Positions 1-8,035 of a stretch of 64,000 bases of DNA are shown here, in pieces. Origin of the DNA: Oscillospiraceae bacterium (GTDB taxonomy: Bacteria > Bacillota > Clostridia > Oscillospirales > Ruminococcaceae); contig JAGALZ010000025.1 in assembly GCA_017848055.1 (NCBI GenBank), positions 17,012 to 81,011 on the forward strand, read 5' to 3'. Positions within the stretch are counted from its first letter, which is position 1. Every line of letters begins with the position of its first letter. The translations under genes and the position numbers were made by a program. The notes beneath the pieces were generated by a model. The model saw only the letters and a list, made by a program, of their open reading frames with translations, was not told the DNA's origin and did not search any database.

Positions 1-625
1 CAGCCGTTTCAACCTCTGTCATTACCTTTTCAATTTTTCTGCCAAGCTCTGACACACTCGTGAAAGTATACTCCAGAGCAATTACAATTCCCACAAGCAC
101 AGCTCCGACAATTATGCCAAGCTTCTTGAGTGACTTTAAGTCAGTCGCTCTCATAAGAACCGACTGGCGTATAATGTCGTAAACAAGCAGAAAGTCAACA
201 AAGCAAATGTACAGATAAATCGGTGCAAGGCTGTAAGAGGTCTTTCCAATTATGAAAACGGGTATGCATATAAGTGAGACAAGAACTCCGCAGACAGCTA
301 TAACAATAGTTTTTGTGATGTATTTTGCCTTTGCCTTGTCGTGAGCGGTAAGGGGAAGGGCGAGCGAGTATCTTTGCCAGCCGCTGGCTATGTCCGACTT
401 TAGAACTGTGTCATCGCTTGCTATCGTGCCGCCGATGATTATGGCAATAGTATATGCCATAATGAGTGAGAAGCCTTTGAGTGTCTCGCCGCTGCCTAAA
501 TCCTTTGAAATCATAACATATAACGCAAGAAACATCATGGCAGACATAGCAACTATCAGCAGAAGCGATGCAAGGTAGGATTTTGTTGAAATCTTTAGCT
601 CTCTGAAAATCAAAGCCTTAGTCAT
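1..625 (-). CDS. ABC-2 type transporter permease (3' end outside window)
   Basis: The minus frame opens at the ATG at 625 and stays open to the window edge, so the C-terminus is missing. It starts MTKALIFRELKISTKSY and then alternates hydrophobic stretches with short loops; about five membrane segments are visible in 208 residues. The start codon overlaps the TAA of the upstream ATPase gene by one base, so the two are translationally coupled. By position it is the membrane subunit driven by that ATPase, in the usual order GntR regulator, ATPase, permease. The substrate cannot be told. Modules of this type often handle cell-wall-active peptides or lipids, but that is inference. Confidence 0.75.
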   Translation of the reverse strand, partial: MTKALIFRELKISTKSYLASLLLIVAMSAMMFLALYVMISKDLGSGETLKGFSLIMAYTIAIIIGGTIASDDTVLKSDIASGWQRYSLALPLTAHDKAKAKYITKTIVIAVCGVLVSLICIPVFIIGKTSYSLAPIYLYICFVDFLLVYDIIRQSVLMRATDLKSLKKLGIIVGAVLVGIVIALEYTFTSVSELGRKIEKVMTEVETA

Positions 626-1503
626 TACGCCCACTCCTTCTTGTCACGGTTTACATAGAAAAGCATAATCTCTTCAAGGGTTGTAGGTTCAAGCAGCATA
701 CCGCTGTACTTGTATGAAGCGGACTCTCTGTCTGAAACCATTACCTCTGCACCGAATGCGTTTACTCGTGTGCTTACAATATCGGAAGGGTCAATCTCGG
801 AAAGCTGTTCCTTGCTGCACTTGAGCACCCCGTGAGTTTCCAAAAGCTCGTCCTTGTAGCCGCTTAAAAGTATTCTGCCTCGGTCTATGAAGGTAACACT
901 GTCTGCAATCTTTTCAAGGTCGCTTGTGATATGCGAGGACATAAGGATACTGCGTTCTCCGTCTTCAAGATACTCCATAAATATGCGGAGAATTTCATCT
1001 CTTACAACAGGGTCAAGTCCCGATGTCGGTTCGTCCATGATGATAAGCTCTGCGTTGTGTGAAAGGGCACATGCAATCTGGAGCTTCATTTTCATACCCT
1101 TTGAAAAGTCGCCGATTTTCTTTTTCAGCGGAAGCTCAAAGCGTTCAAGATACTTTTTATACTGAGCATCATTCCACTGGGGGTATATGCCGGAGAAAAT
1201 CTTAGACATATCCTTGGCTGTGAAAATATCGTGGAAGGGAAGCTCGTCAAAAACTACTGCTATTCTCTTTTTGATTTGTGTTTCGTCCTTTATGTGGTCA
1301 AGTCCTAAGAGCTTGATTTCGCCGCTGTTTATTTTAGTGATGCCGAGAAGACTGCGGATTGTGGTTGACTTTCCTGCTCCGTTCTGACCTATAAAGCCCA
1401 TAATACTGCCCTTTAGGACATTAAAGCTTACATTGTCAAGTGTGAAACCATCGTACTTTTTGGTAATGCCGGAAATCTCAATGGCATTTTCATAGCTACC
1501 CAT
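625..1503 (-). CDS. ABC transporter ATP-binding protein
   Basis: 292 residues. The protein shows Walker A GQNGAGKST near residue 40, an ABC signature variant FSKGMKMKLQ, Walker B LIIMDEPTSGLDP and a switch histidine in the following MSSHI motif, so the nucleotide-binding domain looks intact. The C-terminal 80 residues form the extra domain common in ATPases that pair with ABC-2 permeases. The start is supported by GAAGGAG seven bases upstream. The gene lies two bases after the GntR gene and overlaps the permease start, so the three form one operon. It energises the adjacent permease; the exported compound is unknown. Confidence 0.9.
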   Translation of the reverse strand: MGSYENAIEISGITKKYDGFTLDNVSFNVLKGSIMGFIGQNGAGKSTTIRSLLGITKINSGEIKLLGLDHIKDETQIKKRIAVVFDELPFHDIFTAKDMSKIFSGIYPQWNDAQYKKYLERFELPLKKKIGDFSKGMKMKLQIACALSHNAELIIMDEPTSGLDPVVRDEILRIFMEYLEDGERSILMSSHITSDLEKIADSVTFIDRGRILLSGYKDELLETHGVLKCSKEQLSEIDPSDIVSTRVNAFGAEVMVSDRESASYKYSGMLLEPTTLEEIMLFYVNRDKKEWA

Positions 1504-1505
1504 AA

Positions 1506-1880
1506 CTATTCTCCTTCGTTGATAAGGTCAAGTAAATTGTGGAGCTCATTTATTGTCATTCCGCATTTTTTTGCGTTTTCTGTAGCTTCAAATAATGATG
1601 CCTCAATCGCCTTCAGATACTCCTCACGGAAAAGCTCCATATTCTGTGCCTTTACGAAACTGCCCTTGCCGGTGTAGGACTCGATGAATCCGTCATGCTC
1701 AAGCTCTTCGTAGGCACGCTTGGTTGTCATAAAACTGATTCTTAGCTGGGTTGCAAGTATTCTCATTGACGGAAGAGCGTCCCCTTCCTTGAGCTTGCCC
1801 TCGAGAATCAGCGCCTTCACCTGGTTTACAATCTGAAGATAGATTGGTTCGCCCGATGAATTGCTGATGTTGATATTCAT
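1506..1880 (-). CDS. GntR-family (YtrA subfamily) transcriptional regulator
   Basis: 124 residues. An N-terminal winged helix-turn-helix (IYLQIVNQVKALILEG, then LPSMRILATQLRIS and TTKRAYEELEHDGFIES) matches GntR. The C-terminal part is only about 50 residues, with no ligand-binding FCD or UTRA domain, which is the YtrA architecture. It is the first gene of an operon with an ABC ATPase and permease, as in Bacillus ytr operons, where the regulator represses its own transporter genes. A second full module of the same design lies at 31493-34345. The promoter in front overlaps TGTATA/TATACA half-sites that could be its operator. Confidence 0.88.
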   Translation of the reverse strand: MNINISNSSGEPIYLQIVNQVKALILEGKLKEGDALPSMRILATQLRISFMTTKRAYEELEHDGFIESYTGKGSFVKAQNMELFREEYLKAIEASLFEATENAKKCGMTINELHNLLDLINEGE

Positions 1881-1956
1881 TTGGTGTGCACTCCTTCTGA
1901 GATATTAGCTACTAGACATTTCGAACTGCCTGAAAGCTAAAATTGTATAATCTCGA

Positions 1957-1993
1957 TGTATACAATTATATCACCCGACATATACATTGTCAA
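1957..1993 (-). promoter_or_regulatory. Promoter and probable operator of the GntR-ABC operon
   Basis: On the minus strand TTGACA (1988-1993) and TATAAT (1965-1970) are separated by exactly 17 bases. Half-sites TGTATA (1957-1962) and TATACA (1981-1986) form an inverted repeat overlapping the -10 and the spacer, as expected for YtrA-type autorepression. The operator assignment is inference from position and symmetry. Confidence 0.75.
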
Positions 1994-2035
1994 GGGGTAG
2001 TCATAAATTTAATAAATTTTGCTAAAATAGCAACA

Positions 2036-2245
2036 AACCCTCGCCGTAAGGCGCATAGCTACATAGAAGTATATTACACGGATTTGTCCAGAAGAAAACT
2101 TTTGAAAAGTAGGTTTTCCTAAAACTTATTAATTAAAATTTCAGCCCCATTGGGTACACATCAAGAGAGTGATTAGAGGCTCTCAAGTTTGTGATAGATA
2201 CCCTATGGGGCTGAAATTATATGACCATCACCTTAAGGCGAGGTT
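2036..2245. repeat. Palindromic intergenic element, copy A (degenerate)
   Basis: One of four related copies. The core is ATTTCAGCCCCATTGGGTAC (to 2157) opposed by TACCCTATGGGGCTGAAATT (2199-2218), with one mismatch compared with the perfect 20-bp core of copies C and D. The inner stem is AGAGAG/CTCTC. The left arm keeps a reduced side hairpin (2092-2120); the right arm has lost its hairpin. The outer stem is AACCCTCGCCGTAAGGCG (2036-2053) against CACCTTAAGGCGAGGTT (2229-2245), and its right end overlaps the stop codon of the GH5 gene. It fills the space between that gene and the GntR promoter. Confidence 0.85.
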
Positions 2246-3197
2246 AGAGGTACTTTATAAGCTCGTCACGCAAATCGTCAAATCTCTCGTCGGAAAGTCC
2301 GAAGTCCATTTCCTTGTAGCTCCATGCGCTTCTTGAAATGCCGTGTTTCTCGAACACTTCGTTTATGCACTTGTACCACTTCACAGCGTCGGCTGGCGGA
2401 ACGATATCAATAACGCCGTACTCACCGCAGTAGAGGGTGGTGCCATTCTTATTTGCAGCCTCGATAGCAGGAGCAAAAAGCTTCTCGAAGTACTCGGGTG
2501 TGATATCGCACTCCTCGAAGGTGAAGCGGTCGGACTGGTTTATGTTGCCTGCCCAGTAAGCACCCTGATGTGTGAAAATGAGCGGCTCATAGCAGTGGAA
2601 ATTATAGATAGTGTTGTCGTCATAGGGTTTTGCAAGGTCTGGTACAGCGTGGGCGCTGTTGTTGTGATAGCTTCCGACAAGAATGAGTGTGTCGGGTGCA
2701 TATACTCTGATTCTCTTTATGCACTCGTTTGAAACTCTGTTCCATGTGCCTATGTATTCCTTGTCGGTAACCTCATTGAGAAGCTCGAAGGCTACCCTTT
2801 TATCAAGCTTTCCGTAACGCTTTGCAAACTGCTCCCAGAGGCGGTAAAAACGCTCCTGGAGCTTTTCGCTGTCAAAGAAGCCTGCCTCATTTTCTCCGTA
2901 ATTATCAAAGGAAAAGCCTGCGGTTTTGTGCAGGTCAAGCACGGCGTTGAGGTTATACTTTTCACAAAGCTCAAACGCTCTGTCGAGCCTTTCAAAGCCG
3001 CTCTCCTTGTAGCTGCCGTCGTCGTTTTCAAACACGTTGTAGTCAACGGGGATACGCACGTGGTCAATACCCCAGGTTGACACTCTGGCAAAGTCTGCCT
3101 CGGTTATGAAATTATTGAGTCTGTCCTCGCTGTAGTCGCACTGCGAAAGCCAGCCCCCGAAGTTTACTCCCTTGTAAAAGCCCTTGTTCTTAAGCAT
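2244..3197 (-). CDS. Glycoside hydrolase family 5 (endo-beta-glucanase-like)
   Basis: About 317 residues from the ATG at 3197, chosen because AAAGGAAC lies at good spacing upstream; an in-frame start at 3242 would add 15 unlikely residues. The sequence has the family 5 signatures: NFGGWLSQ at the N-terminus, DHVRIPVDYNVF, the acid/base motif in FELLNEVT, the HCYEPL stretch and the nucleophile in YCGEYGVID. There is no signal peptide, dockerin or carbohydrate-binding module, so it probably acts inside the cell on imported oligosaccharides. Its neighbour is a GH16 lipoprotein in the opposite orientation, followed by an AraC regulator, suggesting a small beta-glucan locus. Exact substrate (cellodextrin, mixed-linkage glucan, glucomannan) is not determinable. 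Confidence 0.88.
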   Translation of the reverse strand: MLKNKGFYKGVNFGGWLSQCDYSEDRLNNFITEADFARVSTWGIDHVRIPVDYNVFENDDGSYKESGFERLDRAFELCEKYNLNAVLDLHKTAGFSFDNYGENEAGFFDSEKLQERFYRLWEQFAKRYGKLDKRVAFELLNEVTDKEYIGTWNRVSNECIKRIRVYAPDTLILVGSYHNNSAHAVPDLAKPYDDNTIYNFHCYEPLIFTHQGAYWAGNINQSDRFTFEECDITPEYFEKLFAPAIEAANKNGTTLYCGEYGVIDIVPPADAVKWYKCINEVFEKHGISRSAWSYKEMDFGLSDERFDDLRDELIKYL

Positions 3198-3400
3198 AGA
3201 TGTAAGTTCCTTTCGTTTTGTGATGTGATTAAAATATATCATATAAAAGGTTGTTGAGATATCACAATAATAATCTTTACATCATATTTTTGCTGGGAAA
3301 TCCATATTGACAGCAAATATATAACACAGAACGCACCGATATGATATTATTGATTCTCTTCGGGTGCTACAATTAAGTAAAGACCGAAGGAGGTAATGTT

Positions 3401-4258
3401 ATGAACAATTTAAAAAAGCTTTTACCCATACTGTTATCGCTTGCAATGCTTTCAGCCTGCGGTGGGGACGATTCCTCGGGCAAGGCTTCATCATCAGGGG
3501 CTGTAAATTCATCTGAGCCGTCATCATCTGAGTCTACGACATCTTCAGACACCGAGTTCTCGGAAACGGAGGATTCATCCGAAGCTGACGGAACACTACC
3601 CGAGGGAAGTGTTTATGCCGAGTTTACAAACGGTATGCCGGCTGAGGGCTGGGAATGCTCCGACGGCTGGACAAACGGAAGCGTGTTCAATGTCACCTGG
3701 AGAAAGAGCAACGTGACCTTCAAGGGCGGCAATATGCAGCTAATCGTTGACAAGGATAAAACTCCTGCTGACGGTATTCCGTATTCGGGCGGAGAATTCA
3801 GAACTCTCGGCTTTTACGGCTACGGACGCTACGAGGTGTCAATGAAGGCGATAAAGAATGACGGCGTTGTATCCTCTTTCTTTACATACACAGGCCCTTA
3901 TGACAATAACCCCTGGGATGAAATTGACGTTGAAATTCTCGGCAAGGACACTACAAAGGTTCAGTTCAATTATTTCACCGACAGTAAGGGTGAGCACGAG
4001 TATATGCACGACCTCGGCTTTGACGCATCGGAGGATTTCCACACATATGCCTTTGAGTGGTATGAGGACAAGATTATATGGTATGTTGACGGAACTGAGG
4101 TTCACAGAGCGACCGAGAATATCCCGTCCACAAAGGGTAAGATTATGATGAACGCATGGTGCGGAAAGGACGTTGACGACTGGCTCAGCCCGTTTGATGA
4201 CAAGAACATCCCGCTCACAGCTGAGTACGAGTGGATTAAGTATACTCCGTTCAATTAA
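3401..4258 (+). CDS. GH16 beta-glucanase (lichenase-like) lipoprotein
   Basis: 285 residues. The N-terminus MNNLKKLLPILLSLAMLSAC is a lipoprotein signal with lipobox LSAC, followed by a Ser/Glu/Asp-rich linker to about residue 68. The GH16 domain follows, with the catalytic motif DEIDVEILG, in which the two Glu flanking the Asp are nucleophile and acid/base. FHTYAFEWYEDKIIWYVDG is the usual segment after it, and the overall form is closest to bacterial mixed-linkage 1,3-1,4-beta-glucanases. GGAGG precedes the ATG. It would be anchored outside the membrane, cutting beta-glucan to oligosaccharides that the intracellular GH5 enzyme opposite could finish. Laminarinase activity is the alternative. 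Confidence 0.9.
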   Translation: MNNLKKLLPILLSLAMLSACGGDDSSGKASSSGAVNSSEPSSSESTTSSDTEFSETEDSSEADGTLPEGSVYAEFTNGMPAEGWECSDGWTNGSVFNVTWRKSNVTFKGGNMQLIVDKDKTPADGIPYSGGEFRTLGFYGYGRYEVSMKAIKNDGVVSSFFTYTGPYDNNPWDEIDVEILGKDTTKVQFNYFTDSKGEHEYMHDLGFDASEDFHTYAFEWYEDKIIWYVDGTEVHRATENIPSTKGKIMMNAWCGKDVDDWLSPFDDKNIPLTAEYEWIKYTPFN

Positions 4259-4299
4259 CGGAAGGTTTATACGAATTTGCGTTTTGTATCATATTCTTG

Positions 4300-4328
4300 T
4301 TGCAATTTGCGGTGTAATGGTGTAAAAT
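4300..4328 (+). promoter_or_regulatory. Promoter of the AraC-family regulator gene
   Basis: TTGCAA (4300-4305), a 17-base spacer and TAAAAT (4323-4328) lie 19 bases before the start codon. Confidence 0.6.
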
Positions 4329-4346
4329 ACACTCAGAGGTGTTAAT

Positions 4347-5093
4347 ATGAATATTGAGAAAAAGCTGTCGCATATTGAGTTTCTGAACAGGGAATACAAC
4401 GTTTCGCATTTGTCATACGAGCGTGAAATGGCATTCTTCCAGAGCATAAAGGAAGGCAATGTCGCCGAGGCAAAAAGGCTGTTCAAGCCGCTTGGCGGCG
4501 GAGAAATGGGAAAGCTGAGCCGTGACAGTATCCGCAATCTTAAATATCATCTTATCATTACCGTTGCTTTTATCACACGCTACTGTATCGAGGGCGGAAT
4601 GGAGATGGAGGTAGCATACAACCTCAGCGACATTTACATTCAGAGCATAGACAGATGCCGCACCGAGGATGAAATCAACCTGCTTCACCGTGAGGTTGTT
4701 GACGACTACGCACAGAGAATGTGCATATTGCGTAAGCAGAATCGCTACCCTAAGTCGGTGACAATTTGCCTTGATTACATATACGATAACCTACATACTA
4801 AAATCACCCTTGAAAAGCTCGCGGAGATTACAAGCCTCAGCCCTGCATATCTCTCGAAGCTCTTTCACAAGGAAGTAGGGCAGACGGTATCGGGATACAT
4901 TGTGAAAAAGCGTATCGAGGCGGCAGCCAATATGCTGAAATTTTCAGACTATTCCTGCCTTGATATTTCAGAGTATCTGTGCTTCAGTTCGGAAAGCCAT
5001 TTTATCCAGATGTTCAAGAAACACACGGGCTACACACCGAAAGCCTACAGGGAAAGCTTCTTTCGCCGAAGGGCTGACAATAATAACGCTTAG
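4347..5093 (+). CDS. AraC-family transcriptional regulator
   Basis: 248 residues. The last 100 residues carry the two helix-turn-helix units of AraC: ITLEKLAEITSLSPAYLSKL with FHKEVGQTVSGYIVKKRIE, then DISEYLCFSSESHFIQMFKK with HTGYTPKAYR. The first 140 residues are helical and do not look like the cupin of AraC itself; similar N-termini occur in Clostridia regulators of sugar genes. The start is preceded by AGAGGTG. Its position directly after the GH16 gene and near GH5 suggests control of beta-glucan use, which is inference. A hairpin follows the stop codon. Confidence 0.88.
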   Translation: MNIEKKLSHIEFLNREYNVSHLSYEREMAFFQSIKEGNVAEAKRLFKPLGGGEMGKLSRDSIRNLKYHLIITVAFITRYCIEGGMEMEVAYNLSDIYIQSIDRCRTEDEINLLHREVVDDYAQRMCILRKQNRYPKSVTICLDYIYDNLHTKITLEKLAEITSLSPAYLSKLFHKEVGQTVSGYIVKKRIEAAANMLKFSDYSCLDISEYLCFSSESHFIQMFKKHTGYTPKAYRESFFRRRADNNNA

Positions 5094-5121
5094 TACTCCA
5101 TAATATATGAGATAGTAAAAC

Positions 5122-5158
5122 CACCCCTGACAGCTTTTCTGACTGTCGGGGGTGTTGT
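5122..5158 (+). terminator. Probable terminator after the AraC gene
   Basis: CACCCCTGACAG (5122-5133) pairs with CTGTCGGGGGTG (5143-5154) around a nine-base loop. The T-tract is weak (TTGT), so termination strength is uncertain. Confidence 0.6.
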
Positions 5159-5183
5159 CATATCTTACTTATTGTGATATAAT
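5155..5183 (+). promoter_or_regulatory. Promoter of the HD-domain gene
   Basis: TTGTCA (5155-5160), 17-base spacer, TATAAT (5178-5183). The -35 begins directly behind the terminator stem of the preceding gene. Confidence 0.65.
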
Positions 5184-5208
5184 CTAAAAAACGACTAAGG
5201 AGAAGTCT

Positions 5209-5772
5209 ATGGATGCAAGAAAACTACTTGATGCAATAAGCGTTGCGGAAAGACTCAAGGACGCTACTCGTCACTGCTACACCGCAAACGGCAGGCGTGA
5301 AAGCGTTGCCGAGCACAGCTGGATGATGACGCTGATTGCATTCTTTATAAAGGATGAGTTTCCCGATGTCGATATGGATAAGGTAATCAGAATGTGCATT
5401 ATCCACGACCTTGGCGAAGCGTTTACCGGCGATATTCCGACCTTTGAAAAGACAAAGGAAAACGAGAACACCGAAGAAACGCTTCTTTCCGGCTGGGTTG
5501 AGAGCCTTCCGCAGGTGCAGAAAAACGAGATGGTGGCTTTGTTTGATGAAATGAAAAAGCGTCAGACACTTGAAGCTAAGATTTACAAGGCAATCGACAG
5601 CCTTGAAGCACTCATTCAGCATAATATTTCCGACCTGTCAACCTGGACGGATAATGAGAGGGAATTCAACAAGACCTACGCAGACGACAGAGTAGGCTTT
5701 TCTGAGTATCTTACAGCACTTCGTGAAGAAATCCGCAAGGATACCTTAAATAAGCTCGGAGAGCAGCTGTGA
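5209..5772 (+). CDS. HD-domain 5'-nucleotidase-like phosphohydrolase
   Basis: 187 residues. The protein has the HD metal site of the YfbR/HDDC2 group: VAEHSWMMTL supplies the first histidine and IIHDLGEAFTGDIP the His-Asp pair with the Glu that follows in this family; a later conserved Asp is in KAIDSLEAL. Members with this spacing hydrolyse deoxynucleoside 5'-monophosphates, but broader phosphatase activity cannot be excluded. AAGGAG precedes the ATG. Own promoter; no operon partner is certain, although the SRAP remnant and a GNAT gene follow. Confidence 0.82.
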   Translation: MDARKLLDAISVAERLKDATRHCYTANGRRESVAEHSWMMTLIAFFIKDEFPDVDMDKVIRMCIIHDLGEAFTGDIPTFEKTKENENTEETLLSGWVESLPQVQKNEMVALFDEMKKRQTLEAKIYKAIDSLEALIQHNISDLSTWTDNEREFNKTYADDRVGFSEYLTALREEIRKDTLNKLGEQL

Positions 5773-5802
5773 AAGCATATTAAATCAATAGGAGGCATCG
5801 TT

Positions 5803-5826
5803 ATGTGTGGACGTTTTTCCAATTAA
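5803..5826 (+). pseudogene. Remnant of an SRAP (YedK/HMCES) gene start
   Basis: The reading frame MCGRFSN followed by TAA is preceded by an excellent ribosome binding site, TAGGAGGC, at correct spacing. MCGRF is the strongly conserved N-terminus of SRAP proteins, where Cys2 is the catalytic residue that crosslinks to abasic sites. Nothing SRAP-like follows; a GNAT gene starts 24 bases later. The simplest reading is deletion of almost the whole gene while its translation start survived. A short leader peptide, or chance, are alternatives. Confidence 0.45.
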
Positions 5827-5850
5827 GAAAAACTGATTGGAGGAATATAA

Positions 5851-6327
5851 ATGAACTATACAATAAGAAAAATCCGTGAGGACGAATATAATCTTTTAGA
5901 CGACTTTATCTACGAAGCAATCTTCATTCCCGATGGTGTAGAGCCGCCGCCAAGGTCTATTATATCTCAGCCCGAATTGCAGGTGTATATAAAGGACTTC
6001 GGCAAGGGGAAGGACGATATATGCTTTGTTGCGGATGTCGGCGGAAAGACTGTCGGTGCGGTATGGGTGAGGGATATGCCCGATTACGGACATATTGCAA
6101 ACGGTGTGCCGTCCTTTGCGATTTCGCTTTACAAGGAATACCGCAATTTCGGGATAGGCACAAAGCTTATGGAAACTATGGTATCAGAGCTTAAAAGCCG
6201 TGGCTATGAAAGAGCTTCGCTTGCCGTGCAGAAGCAAAACTATGCGGTAAGAATGTACAGGAAAGTCGGATTTGAAATTATAGATGAAAATGCCGAAGAA
6301 TACATAATGGAAATAAAACTCAGGTAA
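5851..6327 (+). CDS. GNAT-family N-acetyltransferase
   Basis: 158 residues. The acetyl-CoA binding motif A of GNAT enzymes is present as ISLYKEYRNFGIGTKLM, with the preceding beta-strand and the later motif B region LAVQKQNYAVRMYRKVGFE. GGAGG lies upstream of the ATG. The acceptor cannot be predicted. Probably co-transcribed with the HD gene upstream, and ended by the strong hairpin at 6331. Confidence 0.85.
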   Translation: MNYTIRKIREDEYNLLDDFIYEAIFIPDGVEPPPRSIISQPELQVYIKDFGKGKDDICFVADVGGKTVGAVWVRDMPDYGHIANGVPSFAISLYKEYRNFGIGTKLMETMVSELKSRGYERASLAVQKQNYAVRMYRKVGFEIIDENAEEYIMEIKLR

Positions 6328-6330
6328 AAC

Positions 6331-6370
6331 AAAGCGCCTGCCCATCGAAAAGATGAGCAGGCGCTTTCTT
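6331..6370. terminator. Bidirectional terminator between GNAT and LRR genes
   Basis: AAAGCGCCTGC (6331-6341) pairs perfectly with GCAGGCGCTTT (6357-6367). The A/T-rich ends give a T-tract on both strands, suiting the convergent genes on either side. Confidence 0.85.
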
Positions 6371-6376
6371 GTTGTA

Positions 6377-7894
6377 TCAGTTTTCTGAAGTGCTAAAGGT
6401 TATGTTATTGAGCTGGGCATAGATATGTGCTGCGGAGCCTTCGCTGCAATAGATTGTCAGATTTTCGCAATCTGAAAATACGTCATCGCCGATTTCGGTA
6501 ACACTGTCAGGGATTACTGCCTTCGTAAGATTCTCGCAGTTTGAAAATGCACGGTTATTAATCTCTGTTACACCCTCGGGGATTGTTACCTCTGTGAGTT
6601 TATTGCATTCTGAGAAAGCACTATCTTCAATCAGCGTTACGCCTTCCGGGATATTTATTCTCTCAAGGCTGTCGCAGGACATAAATGTGCTGTATTTAAT
6701 CTCTGTTATTCCTTCGGGTAATGTAATATCGCATAGCTTATAGCAATGCGCGAAAGCCGACGCATCAATTCTCTTTACGCTGTCGGGGATATTTATCCTT
6801 ACAAGTGATTGGCAACTACGGAATGTACCTGATTTGATATCAGGTATGCCGTCAGAAAGTGATATTTCGGTGAGATAATTGCAACCCCCGAATGCTCCGG
6901 TGAATATGGACTTTACGCTGTCAGGCACCTTGTAGGTAGTGTCTGCTTTGCCAGCAGGGTAGAATACAAGCGCTGTCATATCCTTATTGAAAAGAACACC
7001 GTTTTCCGAAGTATAATACTCATTTGTTTCGCTGACCTCGATGCTGCTGAGCTTCTCGCAGCGTAAGAACGCATCGCATTTAACAGACAATGTGCCTGCC
7101 GGGATTGTGATGCTCTCAAGCTCAATACAACTAAAGAATGCAGCGCTTCCTATATAGGTAACACTTTCGGGAATTACTATGCTTTTGAGTGAGTGACAGC
7201 CACTGAAGGTACTGTCTTCGATTGTGGTTATACTGCTTGGAAGTGTAACGCTTTCGAGTGAAGTGCAGATCTGAAACGCCTTTTCGTCAATCCTTGTAAC
7301 GCTATCGGGAATAGTCACATCGGTAAGTGCAACGGCACCGCTGAATGCCTCGGCTTCAATCACTTCTACTCCGATTGGAATTGTCACGTCAGTAAGGTTC
7401 TGTGAGTTGAGGAATGCACGGGACTGTATCTTGGTGACAGACTGTGGGATAGTGTAGGAAGTATCCTTTTTATTGATAGGGTAGCGGACGAGTGTTTTCA
7501 TATCCTTAGTGAAAAGAACGCCGTCCTCGGAAGTGAAATGCTCGTTATCGCCAGATACATCAATATGCTCAAGGCTCATAATCTGACAGAATATTCCGTT
7601 GTCAAGTTCTGTTACGGTTGCAGGGATTGTAACGTGAGTGACATCGTCGCCGTAATCGAACAAACAGCATTCGATGTATGAAACATCCTTGCCGTCAATT
7701 TCTGAAGGCAGCTTTACTTTCTTGTCATCGCCTTTGTAACGAATCAGCCTGATGGTTCCGTCGTTACGCTCACGGTACTCGTAATCATTTTCTGTGCGAA
7801 TATCTCTTGTAATCACTAAGACAACAACTGCTACGATAAGGAGTATGGATAAAAGTACAGGAATTATAATGTGTAGCTTTTTTCTGTTTATCAT
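6377..7894 (-). CDS. BspA-type leucine-rich-repeat membrane-anchored protein
   Basis: 505 residues from the ATG at 7894, preceded by GAGGAGG; an upstream in-frame start would add 21 residues without support. One N-terminal membrane segment (IIIPVLLSILLIVAVVVLVI) anchors it with the rest outside. From about residue 60 it is made of LRR_5 repeats of some 23 residues, with the consensus LTxVTIPDSVTxIxxxAFxxC, interrupted twice by a segment containing YTSENGVLFNKDMTALV. BspA-type repeats commonly mediate binding to host or microbial surfaces, but no partner is visible. Solitary gene. Confidence 0.9.
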   Translation of the reverse strand: MINRKKLHIIIPVLLSILLIVAVVVLVITRDIRTENDYEYRERNDGTIRLIRYKGDDKKVKLPSEIDGKDVSYIECCLFDYGDDVTHVTIPATVTELDNGIFCQIMSLEHIDVSGDNEHFTSEDGVLFTKDMKTLVRYPINKKDTSYTIPQSVTKIQSRAFLNSQNLTDVTIPIGVEVIEAEAFSGAVALTDVTIPDSVTRIDEKAFQICTSLESVTLPSSITTIEDSTFSGCHSLKSIVIPESVTYIGSAAFFSCIELESITIPAGTLSVKCDAFLRCEKLSSIEVSETNEYYTSENGVLFNKDMTALVFYPAGKADTTYKVPDSVKSIFTGAFGGCNYLTEISLSDGIPDIKSGTFRSCQSLVRINIPDSVKRIDASAFAHCYKLCDITLPEGITEIKYSTFMSCDSLERINIPEGVTLIEDSAFSECNKLTEVTIPEGVTEINNRAFSNCENLTKAVIPDSVTEIGDDVFSDCENLTIYCSEGSAAHIYAQLNNITFSTSEN

Positions 7895-7994
7895 ATTAAA
7901 AACCTCCTCATTTTTATTTGAGTGTATTATAGCATGATGTAAATAGTATTTACACAAACATTTTGCAATTTATATTGATTTCTTGCACAAAATT

Positions 7995-8028
7995 AAATCT
8001 CCCCACTACTTTTACAGTGAGGAGATTA
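7995..8028 (-). terminator. Terminator of the epimerase gene
   Basis: Read on the minus strand, AATCTCCTCACT pairs with AGTGGGGAGATTT around a short loop, followed by AATTTTG. It begins eight bases after the stop codon. Confidence 0.75.
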
Positions 8029-8035
8029 TCATTAT

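Noticed and set aside
2343..2732. Plus-strand frame opposite the GH5 gene
   Set aside because: Shadow of a gene with clear catalytic motifs; no start signals of its own.
3307..3330. TTGACA before the GH16 gene as a -35 element
   Set aside because: No acceptable -10 hexamer lies 16-18 bases downstream on the plus strand, so no promoter was called.
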